In this document: positions 17,824 to 25,355 of the stretch, piece by piece | Position numbering within the stretch: position 1 is the first letter of the stretch | How the letters are laid out: every line of letters begins with the position of its first letter | Notes under the pieces: model-generated | The model's database searches: none | What the model was told of the DNA's origin: nothing | The model's input: only the letters and a program-made list of their open reading frames with translations | Source of the DNA: Odoribacter sp. OttesenSCG-928-L07 | GTDB lineage: Bacteria > Bacteroidota > Bacteroidia > Bacteroidales > BM520 | NCBI GenBank assembly: GCA_030265965.1 | Contig: JAJDHA010000007.1 | Location: forward strand, 1 to 46,630 | DNA length: 46,630 nt | Direction of reading: 5' to 3' | Program-made: the position numbers and the translations under genes

Positions 17824-18207
17824 CTAATGTTTGTCAAAATAATAAAACGATATTGCGTACGTAAACATTGTTGATACATATCCTATAATACATATTATTA
17901 TTGTCATTATTTCTGTCAACGTAGTAAATGTAGGGAGTATTCCTATTAGCAATAATATCACAAATGGAATTTTCAAAGCCAATAGAAGTGCTTTTTTGCG
18001 ATTTTCTTTCATTCGTTCATCTTGCATTTCTGCTGCTAATTTTTCTGTGAGAAAGAAAGCAAAGAAGGCAAAAAATGCAAAATAAACGAGGAATGCAGGA
18101 TCGTGATTTTCAAAATAACGAAATCCTAAACATCCTAAAAGTCCGAGAAATCCTTGTGTCCACGCATATTTGCGAGACTTTTTTGATTTTTGTTTTGTAC
18201 TGTCCAT
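17824..18207 (-). CDS. DUF3796-like small membrane protein
   Basis: This is a 127-residue protein from ATG 18207; a longer frame to 18273 would run through the promoter and is rejected. A Lys-rich start is followed by [19 protein letters not shown] and the Phe/Ala-rich helix [18 protein letters not shown] charged patch [12 protein letters not shown] and two more hydrophobic segments (about 75-95 and 97-118) complete it, so four membrane segments are likely. The GFLGLLG-type opening and the neighbouring XRE gene resemble DUF3796 proteins. Function is unknown; a role as sensor or effector controlled by the adjacent regulator is a guess. Confidence 0.75.
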   Translation of the reverse strand: MDSTKQKSKKSRKYAWTQGFLGLLGCLGFRYFENHDPAFLVYFAFFAFFAFFLTEKLAAEMQDERMKENRKKALLLALKIPFVILLLIGILPTFTTLTEIMTIIICIIGYVSTMFTYAISFYYFDKH

Positions 18208-18231
18208 ATCTTTAAAATTTAAATAATGTTG

Positions 18232-18275
18232 CAAATATATCACATTTTTTAATATAAGTGACAAAAATATCACTT
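18232..18275 (-). promoter_or_regulatory. Promoter and operator-like palindrome for the DUF3796-XRE pair
   Basis: On the minus strand a -7 box TATATTTG (18239-18232) lies 25 bases before the ATG. Upstream, AAGTGA and TCACTT (18275-18270 and 18261-18256) form a perfect 6-bp inverted repeat with an 8-base spacer. The spacer contains TTTTTG, which is 22 bp from the -7 box and could serve as the -33 element. A related half-site, TGTGATAT, overlaps the -7 box. A repressor bound here would block the promoter. Confidence 0.6.
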
Positions 18276-18345
18276 TTTTTAAAAAAAATAATTCATTAAG
18301 CTTGGGTAATGAAATGGCATTTTCAGCAATTATATAGAAAAAGTC

Positions 18346-19344
18346 ATGAAGAAAATTTGCTTAATATTATTTTTACTAACCTTTGGACTTAGTTGTTTCT
18401 CCAATGATTCAATTTTCAGAGTTTGTTTTTACAATTTCGAAAATTTATTTGACACATTTGATGATCCAAATAAAAATGATGATGATTTTACTCCACGTGG
18501 GATAAAGGGTTGGTCATCAAAGAAGTTCAAAAACAAATTAAATAATCTTTACAAACTGGTTATAGCTTTAAATTGTGAAAATCCGGCTGCAGTAATAGGA
18601 ATTTGTGAGGTTGAAAACAAGTTTGTTTTAGATAAGCTGCTTAATGATACCCCATTGAAAAAGCTCGCATATTCTTACATTCATTACGAATCAAATGATC
18701 CGCGGGGCATTGATGTCGCATTATTGTATCGTCCTGATATCATTGAGTTTAATCGTCACAAAGCAATTCCTGTTATAATGCCTGGAGATACAGTAGCGCG
18801 GACAAGAGATATATTATATGCTGTTGGAAAAATAACAGATGAAGAATTGCATTTTTTTGTATGTCATTTCCCGTCGCGATATGGTGGGGTAGGCGCGACA
18901 GTAGAGAAAAGGAATTTTGTCGCAAGTTTTTTGCGCTCTAAAGTTGACAGTATATTAGAATTTGATCCAACAGCAAAAATAATTTTAATGGGAGATTTTA
19001 ATGATGATCCGGATGATGTAAGCATTAAGACGCATTTGTGCGGAGATAAGTTGATTAACCTTATGGATGAATTGTCAAGGAAGAGTGAAATAGGTACTTT
19101 AAAACATGGTGCCGTTTGGAGTTTTTTTGATCAAATTATTGTAACACAAAATTTGTTGCAAAGCGAAGATAACAGACTGTATATTAAAGATTCAAAAGCG
19201 CAGATTGCAAACTTTGATTTCCTATTTATGGATGATTTAAAATTCGGCGGCAAGAAATTATTTCGCACCTTTAACGGCGCACAATATTTGGGAGGATTTA
19301 GCGACCATTTGCCAGTCTTTGTTGAATTGAGAATGGAGAATTGA
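18346..19344 (+). CDS. Exported endonuclease/exonuclease/phosphatase-family protein
   Basis: The 332-residue protein has a signal peptide (MKKICLILFLLTFGLSCFS) and an EEP metal-dependent phosphoesterase domain. Recognisable parts are the N-terminal FRVCFYNFENLFDTFDDP (Asn ligand), the metal-binding Glu in VIGICEVENK, PRGIDVALLYRP, KIILMGDFNDDPDD and the catalytic His in GGFSDHLPVFVEL. Bacteroidota relatives are secreted or surface-anchored nucleases or phosphatases; the substrate here is unknown. A conserved Cys lies near the end of the signal peptide, but the lipobox is poor. The last codons and the TGA stop lie inside a heptamer repeat array (19324-19358), so the C-terminus RMEN is probably repeat-derived. 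Confidence 0.9.
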   Translation: MKKICLILFLLTFGLSCFSNDSIFRVCFYNFENLFDTFDDPNKNDDDFTPRGIKGWSSKKFKNKLNNLYKLVIALNCENPAAVIGICEVENKFVLDKLLNDTPLKKLAYSYIHYESNDPRGIDVALLYRPDIIEFNRHKAIPVIMPGDTVARTRDILYAVGKITDEELHFFVCHFPSRYGGVGATVEKRNFVASFLRSKVDSILEFDPTAKIILMGDFNDDPDDVSIKTHLCGDKLINLMDELSRKSEIGTLKHGAVWSFFDQIIVTQNLLQSEDNRLYIKDSKAQIANFDFLFMDDLKFGGKKLFRTFNGAQYLGGFSDHLPVFVELRMEN

Positions 19345-19358
19345 GAATGGAGAATTGA
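19324..19358 (+). repeat. Left heptamer array
   Basis: Five consecutive 7-bp units, GAATTGA, GAATGGA, GAATTGA, GAATGGA, GAATTGA. The first three units are read as the last codons and the TGA stop of the upstream phosphoesterase gene. Confidence 0.9.
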
Positions 19359-19377
19359 ATTATTAATTATTTAATGT

Positions 19378-19737
19378 ATGAAAAATAGTATTGTTAGGGA
19401 TAAATCTTATATGTTTGCACTTGAAGTAATTAGTGTTTATAAGATTGTTGTTCACAATCACAAAGATTATGTTTTGTCAAAACAATTATTGCGAAGTGGA
19501 ACTGCCATTGGTGCTTTAATTCGAGAGGCAGATCAAGCGCAGTCTAAAGCGGATTTTATCAATAAAATGAGTATTGCTTTAAAAGAAGCGAACGAAACAG
19601 AATATTGGCTATTGTTATTAAGAGACAGTGAATTAATAGATGAAGATATTTTTACACATAATCACAAAAAATGTGATGAAATAATACGATTATTAGTTTC
19701 AATAGTCAAAACTTCAAAAGAGAATCTAAAAAAATAA
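19378..19737 (+). CDS. Four-helix-bundle protein (23S rRNA IVS-like)
   Basis: The 119-residue protein is all-helical and matches the family called four helix bundle protein or 23S rRNA intervening-sequence protein. Typical stretches are the N-terminal aromatic-hydrophobic helix DKSYMFALEVISVYKIV, QLLRSGTAIGALIREADQAQ, NKMSIALKEANETEYWLLLL and the Lys-rich end. First known from insertions in Leptospira and other 23S rRNA genes, members also occur as free-standing genes. Relatives (Avd) bind nucleic acid in diversity-generating retroelements, but no reverse transcriptase or repeat pair of that kind is present here. It is enclosed by inverted heptamer arrays. Molecular function is not established. 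Confidence 0.85.
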   Translation: MKNSIVRDKSYMFALEVISVYKIVVHNHKDYVLSKQLLRSGTAIGALIREADQAQSKADFINKMSIALKEANETEYWLLLLRDSELIDEDIFTHNHKKCDEIIRLLVSIVKTSKENLKK

Positions 19738-19772
19738 TCAATTTTCCATTCTCCATTCTCCATTCTCCATTC
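19738..19772 (-). repeat. Right heptamer array
   Basis: Read on the minus strand there are four GAATGGA units followed by AAATTGA, inverted relative to the left array. It starts directly after the four-helix-bundle stop codon and ends six bases before the tRNA-Val 3' end. Confidence 0.9.
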
Positions 19773-19777
19773 CAAAG

Positions 19778-19852
19778 TGAGGCATACAGGATTCGAACCG
19801 GTGACCTCTTGCCTGTCAAGCAAGCGCTCTAAACCAACTGAGCTAATGCCTC
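19778..19852 (-). tRNA. tRNA-Val(GAC)
   Basis: This is a 75-base cloverleaf with 7-bp acceptor stem GAGGCAT/ATGCCTC, D-arm GCTC/GAGC, and anticodon stem CTTGC/GCAAG with loop TTGACAG (anticodon GAC at 19817-19815). The T-loop is TTCGAAT. The T-stem has one C-U mismatch. CCA is not encoded. The discriminator base is A. Confidence 0.93.
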
Positions 19853-19862
19853 TTTTGCGGTG

Positions 19863-19870
19863 CAAAAATA
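19863..19870 (-). promoter_or_regulatory. -7 promoter box for tRNA-Val
   Basis: TATTTTTG on the minus strand fits TAnnTTTG and lies ten bases upstream of the tRNA 5' end. No good -33 TTG at the usual distance. The gene-free stretch 19853-20167 holds this box, the box at 20073, and an A/T-rich centre in which I see nothing else. Confidence 0.55.
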
Positions 19871-20072
19871 ATATCTTTTTATTGAAATTGTGGAAATATT
19901 GGGAAAAAATGTTGGAAAATAGATGCAAATATTAATATTTACAACTGTTACTCAAATCAAAATAGGAATTATTTTTCTATCTTTTATTTTTGTAAACGCA
20001 AACAAAATTAAACAATTAACATAAAAAATCAATAAAAATCTCCAAAAAATGACAATGTTGTTTAAATTATAT

Positions 20073-20080
20073 TAAATTTG
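20073..20080 (+). promoter_or_regulatory. -7 promoter box for the ompA-like gene
   Basis: TAAATTTG matches TAnnTTTG 87 bases before the start codon, predicting a leader of about 80 nt. The leader contains a possible stem ATACC (20092-20096) with GGTAT (20121-20125), inner TTGT/ACAA pairing, followed by four T. It may be a weak attenuator or a stabilising 5' structure. Confidence 0.55.
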
Positions 20081-20167
20081 CAGTGTTTATTATACCTGCG
20101 AGTTGTGTGCAGACTACAATGGTATTTTTATATTAAATCTAAAATAAACTAAGTATAAATTAATTCA

Positions 20168-22636
20168 ATGATTATGAAACAAATTTTACGAATTACAAAA
20201 ATTACGCTACTGGTAGGCATAACAATGCTTATGATTATGCCAGAAGCAAAAGCTCAACATTTTTCTCCATTTCTTGGAGATAATTATGCAGGGATTTCCG
20301 GAGTTTATAATAATCCGGCTTCTATTGCAAATTCTCGTTATATCGTTGATATAACCTTAGTTGGTATTTCTACATCAGGTAATCAAAATTATTTTGGCGC
20401 AAACAAAAATTTCATGTTCAATCAATTAAGTTTTAATGCAAAAAAACGTAGTGAATGGAATAATTTGTGGTCACAAAGTCCTTGGTTATTACCGGAAGGT
20501 AGTGAGGCTAATGAAAGATACATAACTCGTCCGGAAGAGAGTGATAAACATTATTCTGGTCTTGTTCAAAATGAAATTCAAATTTTTAATTTCATGGTTT
20601 CTTGCGGTCCAAAATTTTCATTTGGAATAACCGAAAGGGTTAGAACTATTGCTAATTTGGATAATTTTTCTTGGAATGCTATGGAATCGATGTTCTATAA
20701 TGGTCCGAAATCTGAATTAGGAAGAATCGATAATGGTCCGGTTAGAATGGCTGCTGCCACATGGAACGAATTAGGACTATCTCTTGCTTCTCAAGTTTGG
20801 GATGGAGGAAAACATTATTTTAAATTTGGTGCTTCATTCAAAATTTGGCAAGGACTTTCTTCTGCATATATGGTTTCCGATAATATGGCTTATCAATTTC
20901 ATGATGATGGAACCGCAACTGTTGATGGTAATTATATGTGGGGAGTTTCTGAAGGACCAAATGATGCTTTTAAACAAGTTAAAGAAAATGAAACAAATGG
21001 CGAATATTCTGATGAAGAAGGTAATTTGTTCCAATCTCAAAGAAATTTAGCTTATGCAAATGCAGCAGTTAATAACTTCTTTTCAAATCCTTTTGATGCT
21101 AAATATTGGAAAAACTTAGGATTTGGCTTAGATTTAGGATTTGTTTATGAGTGGAGACCTGATTTCGATGAATATATTTACGATTTAGATGGTAAAACAG
21201 GTTTGGTTAGAAAAGATCAAAACAAATACAGATTGAAAGTTAGTGTTGCTGTTATAGATATCAATCTAAACGGCGGTATTAAATTCGTCAGAGACAAAAA
21301 CCTTGTAACAAATATGGCAACTTCAAATAACGGTTTGTTTGGAATTTCTCTGTTTGATAATGTAATGAATAGCACTGAAGATATGAATGCTGTGGCTGTT
21401 AATACCTTCGGTAGCGATGCTAATAGCACATTAAATGAAGTTGGTAATGATACCATCTATTCAATGAAACTTTCTCCTGCATTAACTTTTGGAGTTGACT
21501 TTTATCTTGGAGCTAATTTCTATGCTAACTTAGGCGGTTATGTTCCTTTCTCAACATTTAATGGTCATAAAGTTACTGAATTTGAAAATGATTCATATAA
21601 TGTTATTAATATTCATTCTACAGCAACATTCAATTTAACACCAAGATATGAAAGAAAATGGTTCGGATTTGCAATTCCTATCACATATCAGCTTGTTAAT
21701 AAAAATTCAGTTGATGTTGGTGTTGGCTTACGTTTAGGACCGGTTTGGATTGGTTCTAACACAATTATTTCAAATTCTATTGCAAAATATTGGGAAGGTG
21801 TAGATATTTGCGCTGCTGTTAAAATACCAATTATGTATTGCGCTCCTAAAGATAAAGATAGTGATGGTGTTTCTGATAGACGCGACGAATGTCCATATTT
21901 ACCTGGTACTTGGGAAACTCGTGGTTGTCCTGATACAGATGGTGATGGTATAGTTGATAGCGAAGATGAATGCCCATACACAGCAGGTTTACCAGAATTT
22001 AACGGATGTCCGGATAGAGACGGTGACGGTATTCCAGATCATTTGGATGATTGTCCTGATACTCCAGGTATTGCTGAATTCAATGGTTGTCCTGACACAG
22101 ATGGAGACGGTATTCCAGATCATTTAGACCTTTGCCCGGAAGAAGCAGGTACTGCTGAATTTAAAGGATGCCCTGAAACTCATTTCATCCTCGATTCTGA
22201 TGGTGATGGTATTCCAGATAATATTGACGAATGTCCAAACTTGCCTGGAACTATAGAATATAACGGTTGTCCAGAAGATGCATTAGTGTTCGAATTAGAA
22301 GTTGTTGACAATTTTGATATTAATAAATCAACATTGAAACCAGCTGCTAAAGAAATGTTAGATCAAGTTATTGCAATTAGTAAAGCTAATAAAGCAAGAA
22401 CAATCTACATTGTTGGTCACGCTGATAAAACAGGTAACGATGGAATCAACGATCCATTGTCATTGAACAGAGCTAAGAGTGTTAAGAAATATTTAGTAGA
22501 TAATGGCTTAAATGCAAAAATTATCTCTTTAGATTATGAAGGCTCTCGTGATCCTGTTGCACCTAACAATACCAAAGATGGTCGCGCTAAAAACCGTAGG
22601 GTTGACATAGAAATATTTTTTATCGATAAAAAATAA
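20168..22636 (+). CDS. OmpA-family outer-membrane protein (DUF5723-like barrel, TSP3 repeats, OmpA C-domain)
   Basis: The 822-residue protein has a signal peptide ending EAKAQ, then an outer-membrane region (about 30-555) opening with NPASIANSRYIVDI, as in DUF5723 proteins. About five calcium-binding thrombospondin type 3 repeats follow at about 560-700 (units such as DTDGDGIPDHLDDCPDTPG, each ending in a GCP). The OmpA/MotB peptidoglycan-binding domain is at about 705-822 (FDINKSTLKPAAKEMLDQV, VGHADKTGND, LSLNRAKSVKKYLVDNG, GRAKNRRVDIEI). It should span the outer membrane and tether it to peptidoglycan. Met3 (20174) is an alternative start. The gene has its own promoter box and a strong terminator, so it is probably monocistronic. 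Confidence 0.93.
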   Translation: MIMKQILRITKITLLVGITMLMIMPEAKAQHFSPFLGDNYAGISGVYNNPASIANSRYIVDITLVGISTSGNQNYFGANKNFMFNQLSFNAKKRSEWNNLWSQSPWLLPEGSEANERYITRPEESDKHYSGLVQNEIQIFNFMVSCGPKFSFGITERVRTIANLDNFSWNAMESMFYNGPKSELGRIDNGPVRMAAATWNELGLSLASQVWDGGKHYFKFGASFKIWQGLSSAYMVSDNMAYQFHDDGTATVDGNYMWGVSEGPNDAFKQVKENETNGEYSDEEGNLFQSQRNLAYANAAVNNFFSNPFDAKYWKNLGFGLDLGFVYEWRPDFDEYIYDLDGKTGLVRKDQNKYRLKVSVAVIDINLNGGIKFVRDKNLVTNMATSNNGLFGISLFDNVMNSTEDMNAVAVNTFGSDANSTLNEVGNDTIYSMKLSPALTFGVDFYLGANFYANLGGYVPFSTFNGHKVTEFENDSYNVINIHSTATFNLTPRYERKWFGFAIPITYQLVNKNSVDVGVGLRLGPVWIGSNTIISNSIAKYWEGVDICAAVKIPIMYCAPKDKDSDGVSDRRDECPYLPGTWETRGCPDTDGDGIVDSEDECPYTAGLPEFNGCPDRDGDGIPDHLDDCPDTPGIAEFNGCPDTDGDGIPDHLDLCPEEAGTAEFKGCPETHFILDSDGDGIPDNIDECPNLPGTIEYNGCPEDALVFELEVVDNFDINKSTLKPAAKEMLDQVIAISKANKARTIYIVGHADKTGNDGINDPLSLNRAKSVKKYLVDNGLNAKIISLDYEGSRDPVAPNNTKDGRAKNRRVDIEIFFIDKK

Positions 22637-22653
22637 TTTCTGATTAAAATATT

Positions 22654-22687
22654 AAAGCCGCAACATCATTGTTGCGGCTTTTTTTTT
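22654..22687 (+). terminator. Strong Rho-independent terminator after the ompA-like gene
   Basis: An 11-bp perfect stem AAAGCCGCAAC/GTTGCGGCTTT with ATCATT loop runs directly into a T-tract. It is the most GC-rich stem in the window. Confidence 0.93.
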
Positions 22688-22766
22688 CTGAAAACACAGT
22701 AAATAAAATTAATAATTTTAGAATGTTGTTGATAAACAATTAAAAAATCAAAAACTCATTAACTTT

Positions 22767-24950
22767 ATGAATAAAAAATCAATACTAATAATCCTATGTT
22801 TTATACCTATATTATTATTAGGACAAAAACAATTAACACTTGAAGACTTTTTCCAAGATTACACATTTAGACCAAAATCTGTTTATGGCATTAATTCAAT
22901 GAATGATGGTAAACATTATACAACTTTAGAAAAAGGAGAATATATTGTTAAACATTCCTATGCAACAGGAAAAATCATTGATACCTTATATAATATTAGT
23001 ATGTCTCAAATAGAAGGTTTGTATATTCAATCTTATGAATTTAGTAAGGATGAGAAGAAAATCTTGATAATGACGGATATGGAATCAATATACAGAAGAT
23101 CATTTACTGCTGATTATTACGTGGCTGATTTAACTAATAATACAATAAAACAATTGTCGGAAAATGGACGACAACAGTTGGGAACATTCTCTCCTGATGG
23201 AAAGAAGATAGCTTTCGTAAGAGAAAATAATCTTTTTATTGTGGATAGCGAAACTTTTGTTGAAACTCAAATTACTTTCGACGGACAGTTTAATCATATA
23301 ATTAATGGTGCTCCTGATTGGGTTTATGAAGAAGAATTCGGATTTAACAAGGCTTTCGACTGGTCGCCTGATAGTAAAAAAATTGCTTATATGCGTTTTG
23401 ATGAAAGTAATGTTAAGATGTTTAATATGACAATGTTCAGAGGTTCGATACCTGCTTATGAAGAATATGCATTGTATCCTCATAATTCAACATTCAAATA
23501 TCCAAAAGCGGGCGAAGATAATTCTATAGTTGAAGTTTATATATATGATGTTGCTTCTAATCAAAAAGTTAAAGTTGATGTTGGCGAAGAAACAGATCAA
23601 TATATTCCAAGAATAAGATGGACAAATAATAAAAACAAATTGAGTGTTTTTAGAGTTAATAGACTGCAAAATAAATTTGAAATATTATTTGCTGATGCTA
23701 CAACAGGAAAATCGGATGTTGTTTATACCGAAGAAAATAAATACTATATTTCAGAATCTGTTTACGATCAAGTTGATTTTATAGATGATGAAAATATAAT
23801 TTTAACCAGCGAATGTAATGGATATATGCATATTTATAAGTATAATCTTAAAACTAAAGTCTTACAACAAATTACTGCAGGTGAATGGGATATTGAAGAA
23901 TATATCGGTTATGATGCGGCAAGTAAAACGGTTTATTATACTTCCTACGAAGGCACACCTATCCGTTCAAATCTTTATTCTATAAGAATTGATGGTAAGA
24001 AACGCTCAAGATTGACAAAAGGCGACGGAACAAACTATCCGATTTTCTCAACAGGCTTCAAATATTTTATTAATTATTTCTCTAATTCAACTACACCTTA
24101 TTATATAACATTACATGAAGCATCGGGAAAGTTGATTAGAGTACTCGAAGATAACAAAGAATATTTAGCTAAAGTTGGTGAGTATAAATATAATACAAAA
24201 GAATTTTTTAAATTTACGACAACCAACGGCGATGAATTGAATGGCTACATGATAAAGCCTGTCAACTTTGATGAGCGTAAACAATATCCTGTTTTGATGA
24301 CTCAGTATAGCGGTCCGGGCTCACGCTCCGCCGTTGATAGCTGGTCTTTTGATTGGTATAATTATTTAAGTCAAGAAGGATATTTGATAGTTTGTGTTGA
24401 CCCACGCGGAACAGGCGGAAGGGGAGAAGAGTTTAAAAAATGTACATATTTACAACTTGGCAAGTACGAGTCTGATGATCAAATAGAAGCAGCAAAGTAT
24501 TTAACAACATTATCGTATGTTGACGAAGATAATATTTCTATTTGGGGTTGGAGTTACGGTGGATTTATGGTTGCTTTGTGTTTGGAAAAAGGTGACGGCA
24601 TTTTTAAAGCCGGAGTTTCTATTGCGCCGGTAACGAATTGGAGGTACTATGATAATATCTATACAGAAAGATTTATGCGTACACCACAAGAAAATCCGAG
24701 CGGATATGATGACAATTCACCAATAACACATGCGAAAGATTTGCAAGGACATTTACTTTTAATTCATGGCACTGCCGATGATAATGTTCATGTTCAAAAT
24801 GCTGTCGAATATGCTGAAATGTTAGTTCAAGCCAACAAACAATTCGACTACATGCTTTATACCAATAGAAATCACGGCATCAGAGGTGGAAACACGTCGT
24901 TACATTTATTTACAAAAGTTGTGAATTTTTTGAATGAAAAGTTGAAATAA
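22767..24950 (+). CDS. S9-family dipeptidyl peptidase (DPP IV-like)
   Basis: The 727-residue exported serine peptidase has a signal peptide (MNKKSILIILCFIPILLLG). Its DPP IV N-terminal beta-propeller (about 80-440) includes GAPDWVYEEEFGFNKAFDWS, the Glu-Glu pair that binds the substrate N-terminus in dipeptidyl peptidases. The alpha/beta-hydrolase domain is at about 515-727. The catalytic triad is visible: Ser596 in GWSYGG, Asp671 in HGTADDNVH, His703 in NRNHGIRGG. Such enzymes release N-terminal dipeptides, often X-Pro, in the periplasm. They are important in peptide nutrition of asaccharolytic Bacteroidota. It stands alone after a terminator, and no promoter box is clear in the 80-bp gap. 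Confidence 0.95.
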   Translation: MNKKSILIILCFIPILLLGQKQLTLEDFFQDYTFRPKSVYGINSMNDGKHYTTLEKGEYIVKHSYATGKIIDTLYNISMSQIEGLYIQSYEFSKDEKKILIMTDMESIYRRSFTADYYVADLTNNTIKQLSENGRQQLGTFSPDGKKIAFVRENNLFIVDSETFVETQITFDGQFNHIINGAPDWVYEEEFGFNKAFDWSPDSKKIAYMRFDESNVKMFNMTMFRGSIPAYEEYALYPHNSTFKYPKAGEDNSIVEVYIYDVASNQKVKVDVGEETDQYIPRIRWTNNKNKLSVFRVNRLQNKFEILFADATTGKSDVVYTEENKYYISESVYDQVDFIDDENIILTSECNGYMHIYKYNLKTKVLQQITAGEWDIEEYIGYDAASKTVYYTSYEGTPIRSNLYSIRIDGKKRSRLTKGDGTNYPIFSTGFKYFINYFSNSTTPYYITLHEASGKLIRVLEDNKEYLAKVGEYKYNTKEFFKFTTTNGDELNGYMIKPVNFDERKQYPVLMTQYSGPGSRSAVDSWSFDWYNYLSQEGYLIVCVDPRGTGGRGEEFKKCTYLQLGKYESDDQIEAAKYLTTLSYVDEDNISIWGWSYGGFMVALCLEKGDGIFKAGVSIAPVTNWRYYDNIYTERFMRTPQENPSGYDDNSPITHAKDLQGHLLLIHGTADDNVHVQNAVEYAEMLVQANKQFDYMLYTNRNHGIRGGNTSLHLFTKVVNFLNEKLK

Positions 24951-24993
24951 AAATAATTTTCAATTTTCAACCTTCATTTTTCAAATTTTTTTA

Positions 24994-25001
24994 TATCTTT
25001 G
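24994..25001 (+). promoter_or_regulatory. -7 promoter box for rpsU
   Basis: TATCTTTG fits TAnnTTTG and lies 47 bases before the rpsU start. It is followed by GCAGCCC, a plausible initiation region. No TTG at the expected -33 spacing. Confidence 0.65.
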
Positions 25002-25048
25002 CAGCCCAATTTAGAATATTAATAATTTAAAACGAAAGAGGTATTATT

Positions 25049-25246
25049 ATGTTAATAGTTCCAGTAAAAGAAGGCGAAAGCATCGACAGAGCCTTAAAGA
25101 AGTTGAAAAGAAAATTTGAAAAAACAGGTGTAGTTAAAGAATTGAGAGCTCGTCAAAAGTTCACAAAACCATCTGTTCTCAAACGTGAGCGCAATATTAA
25201 AGCTGCTTATATTCAACATCTGAGAACTATGGAAGAGAATGTTTAA
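25049..25246 (+). CDS. rpsU: 30S ribosomal protein S21
   Basis: The 65-residue basic protein has the S21 pattern: MLIVPVKEGESIDRALKKLK, FEKTGVVKELRARQ and a Lys/Arg-rich tail. S21 sits near the platform of the small subunit, by the 3' end of 16S rRNA, and affects initiation. In Bacteroidota it commonly opens the rpsU-xerC-hpf cluster, as here. It has its own promoter box, and a very long stem-loop with a T-tract follows it before xerC, so most transcripts probably end there. AAAGAGG upstream of the ATG resembles a weak ribosome-binding site. Confidence 0.96.
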   Translation: MLIVPVKEGESIDRALKKLKRKFEKTGVVKELRARQKFTKPSVLKRERNIKAAYIQHLRTMEENV

Positions 25247-25300
25247 TTAGATATAAATTAATTTATATTTTTTTATAGAAAATTAAGCTTAAAAAACTTG

Positions 25301-25355
25301 TATTCCGGTAAATTTTTGGTTACCTTTACTGAAAATTTATCGGAATATTTTTTTT
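25301..25355 (+). terminator. Long terminator stem-loop abutting the xerC start codon
   Basis: A 16-bp stem (left arm 25301-25316, right arm 25332-25347, only one G-U wobble) with a 15-base loop is followed by eight T (25348-25355). The xerC ATG is the very next codon. It should terminate rpsU transcripts. It also occupies the entire place where a xerC ribosome-binding site would be. Confidence 0.9.

Larger units (their letters stand above)
19324..19772 (+). mobile_element. Putative four-helix-bundle (IVS-like) cassette bounded by inverted heptamer arrays
   Basis: Left boundary: five 7-bp units alternating GAATTGA and GAATGGA at 19324-19358. Right boundary: on the complementary strand, four GAATGGA units and one AAATTGA at 19772-19738. 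The arrays face each other and enclose a single small ORF. The right array ends six bases from the 3' end of tRNA-Val; the left one runs into the coding end of the phosphoesterase gene. There is no transposase. Short CTTTG (19317-19321) and CAAAG (19773-19777) lie just outside and may be chance. Calling it mobile is inference from the bounded layout. Confidence 0.5.

Noticed and set aside
18208..18273. Longer N-terminus of the DUF3796-like protein
   Set aside because: The extra codons overlap the TATATTTG box and operator, and ATG 18207 gives the expected Lys-rich start.
19378..19737. Diversity-generating retroelement, because Avd is a relative of the four-helix-bundle protein
   Set aside because: There is no reverse transcriptase and no template/variable repeat pair nearby.
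19808..19824. Reading the minus-strand tRNA as tRNA-Asp because GTC appears on the plus strand
   Set aside because: The functional strand is minus; its anticodon loop TTGACAG gives GAC, hence valine.
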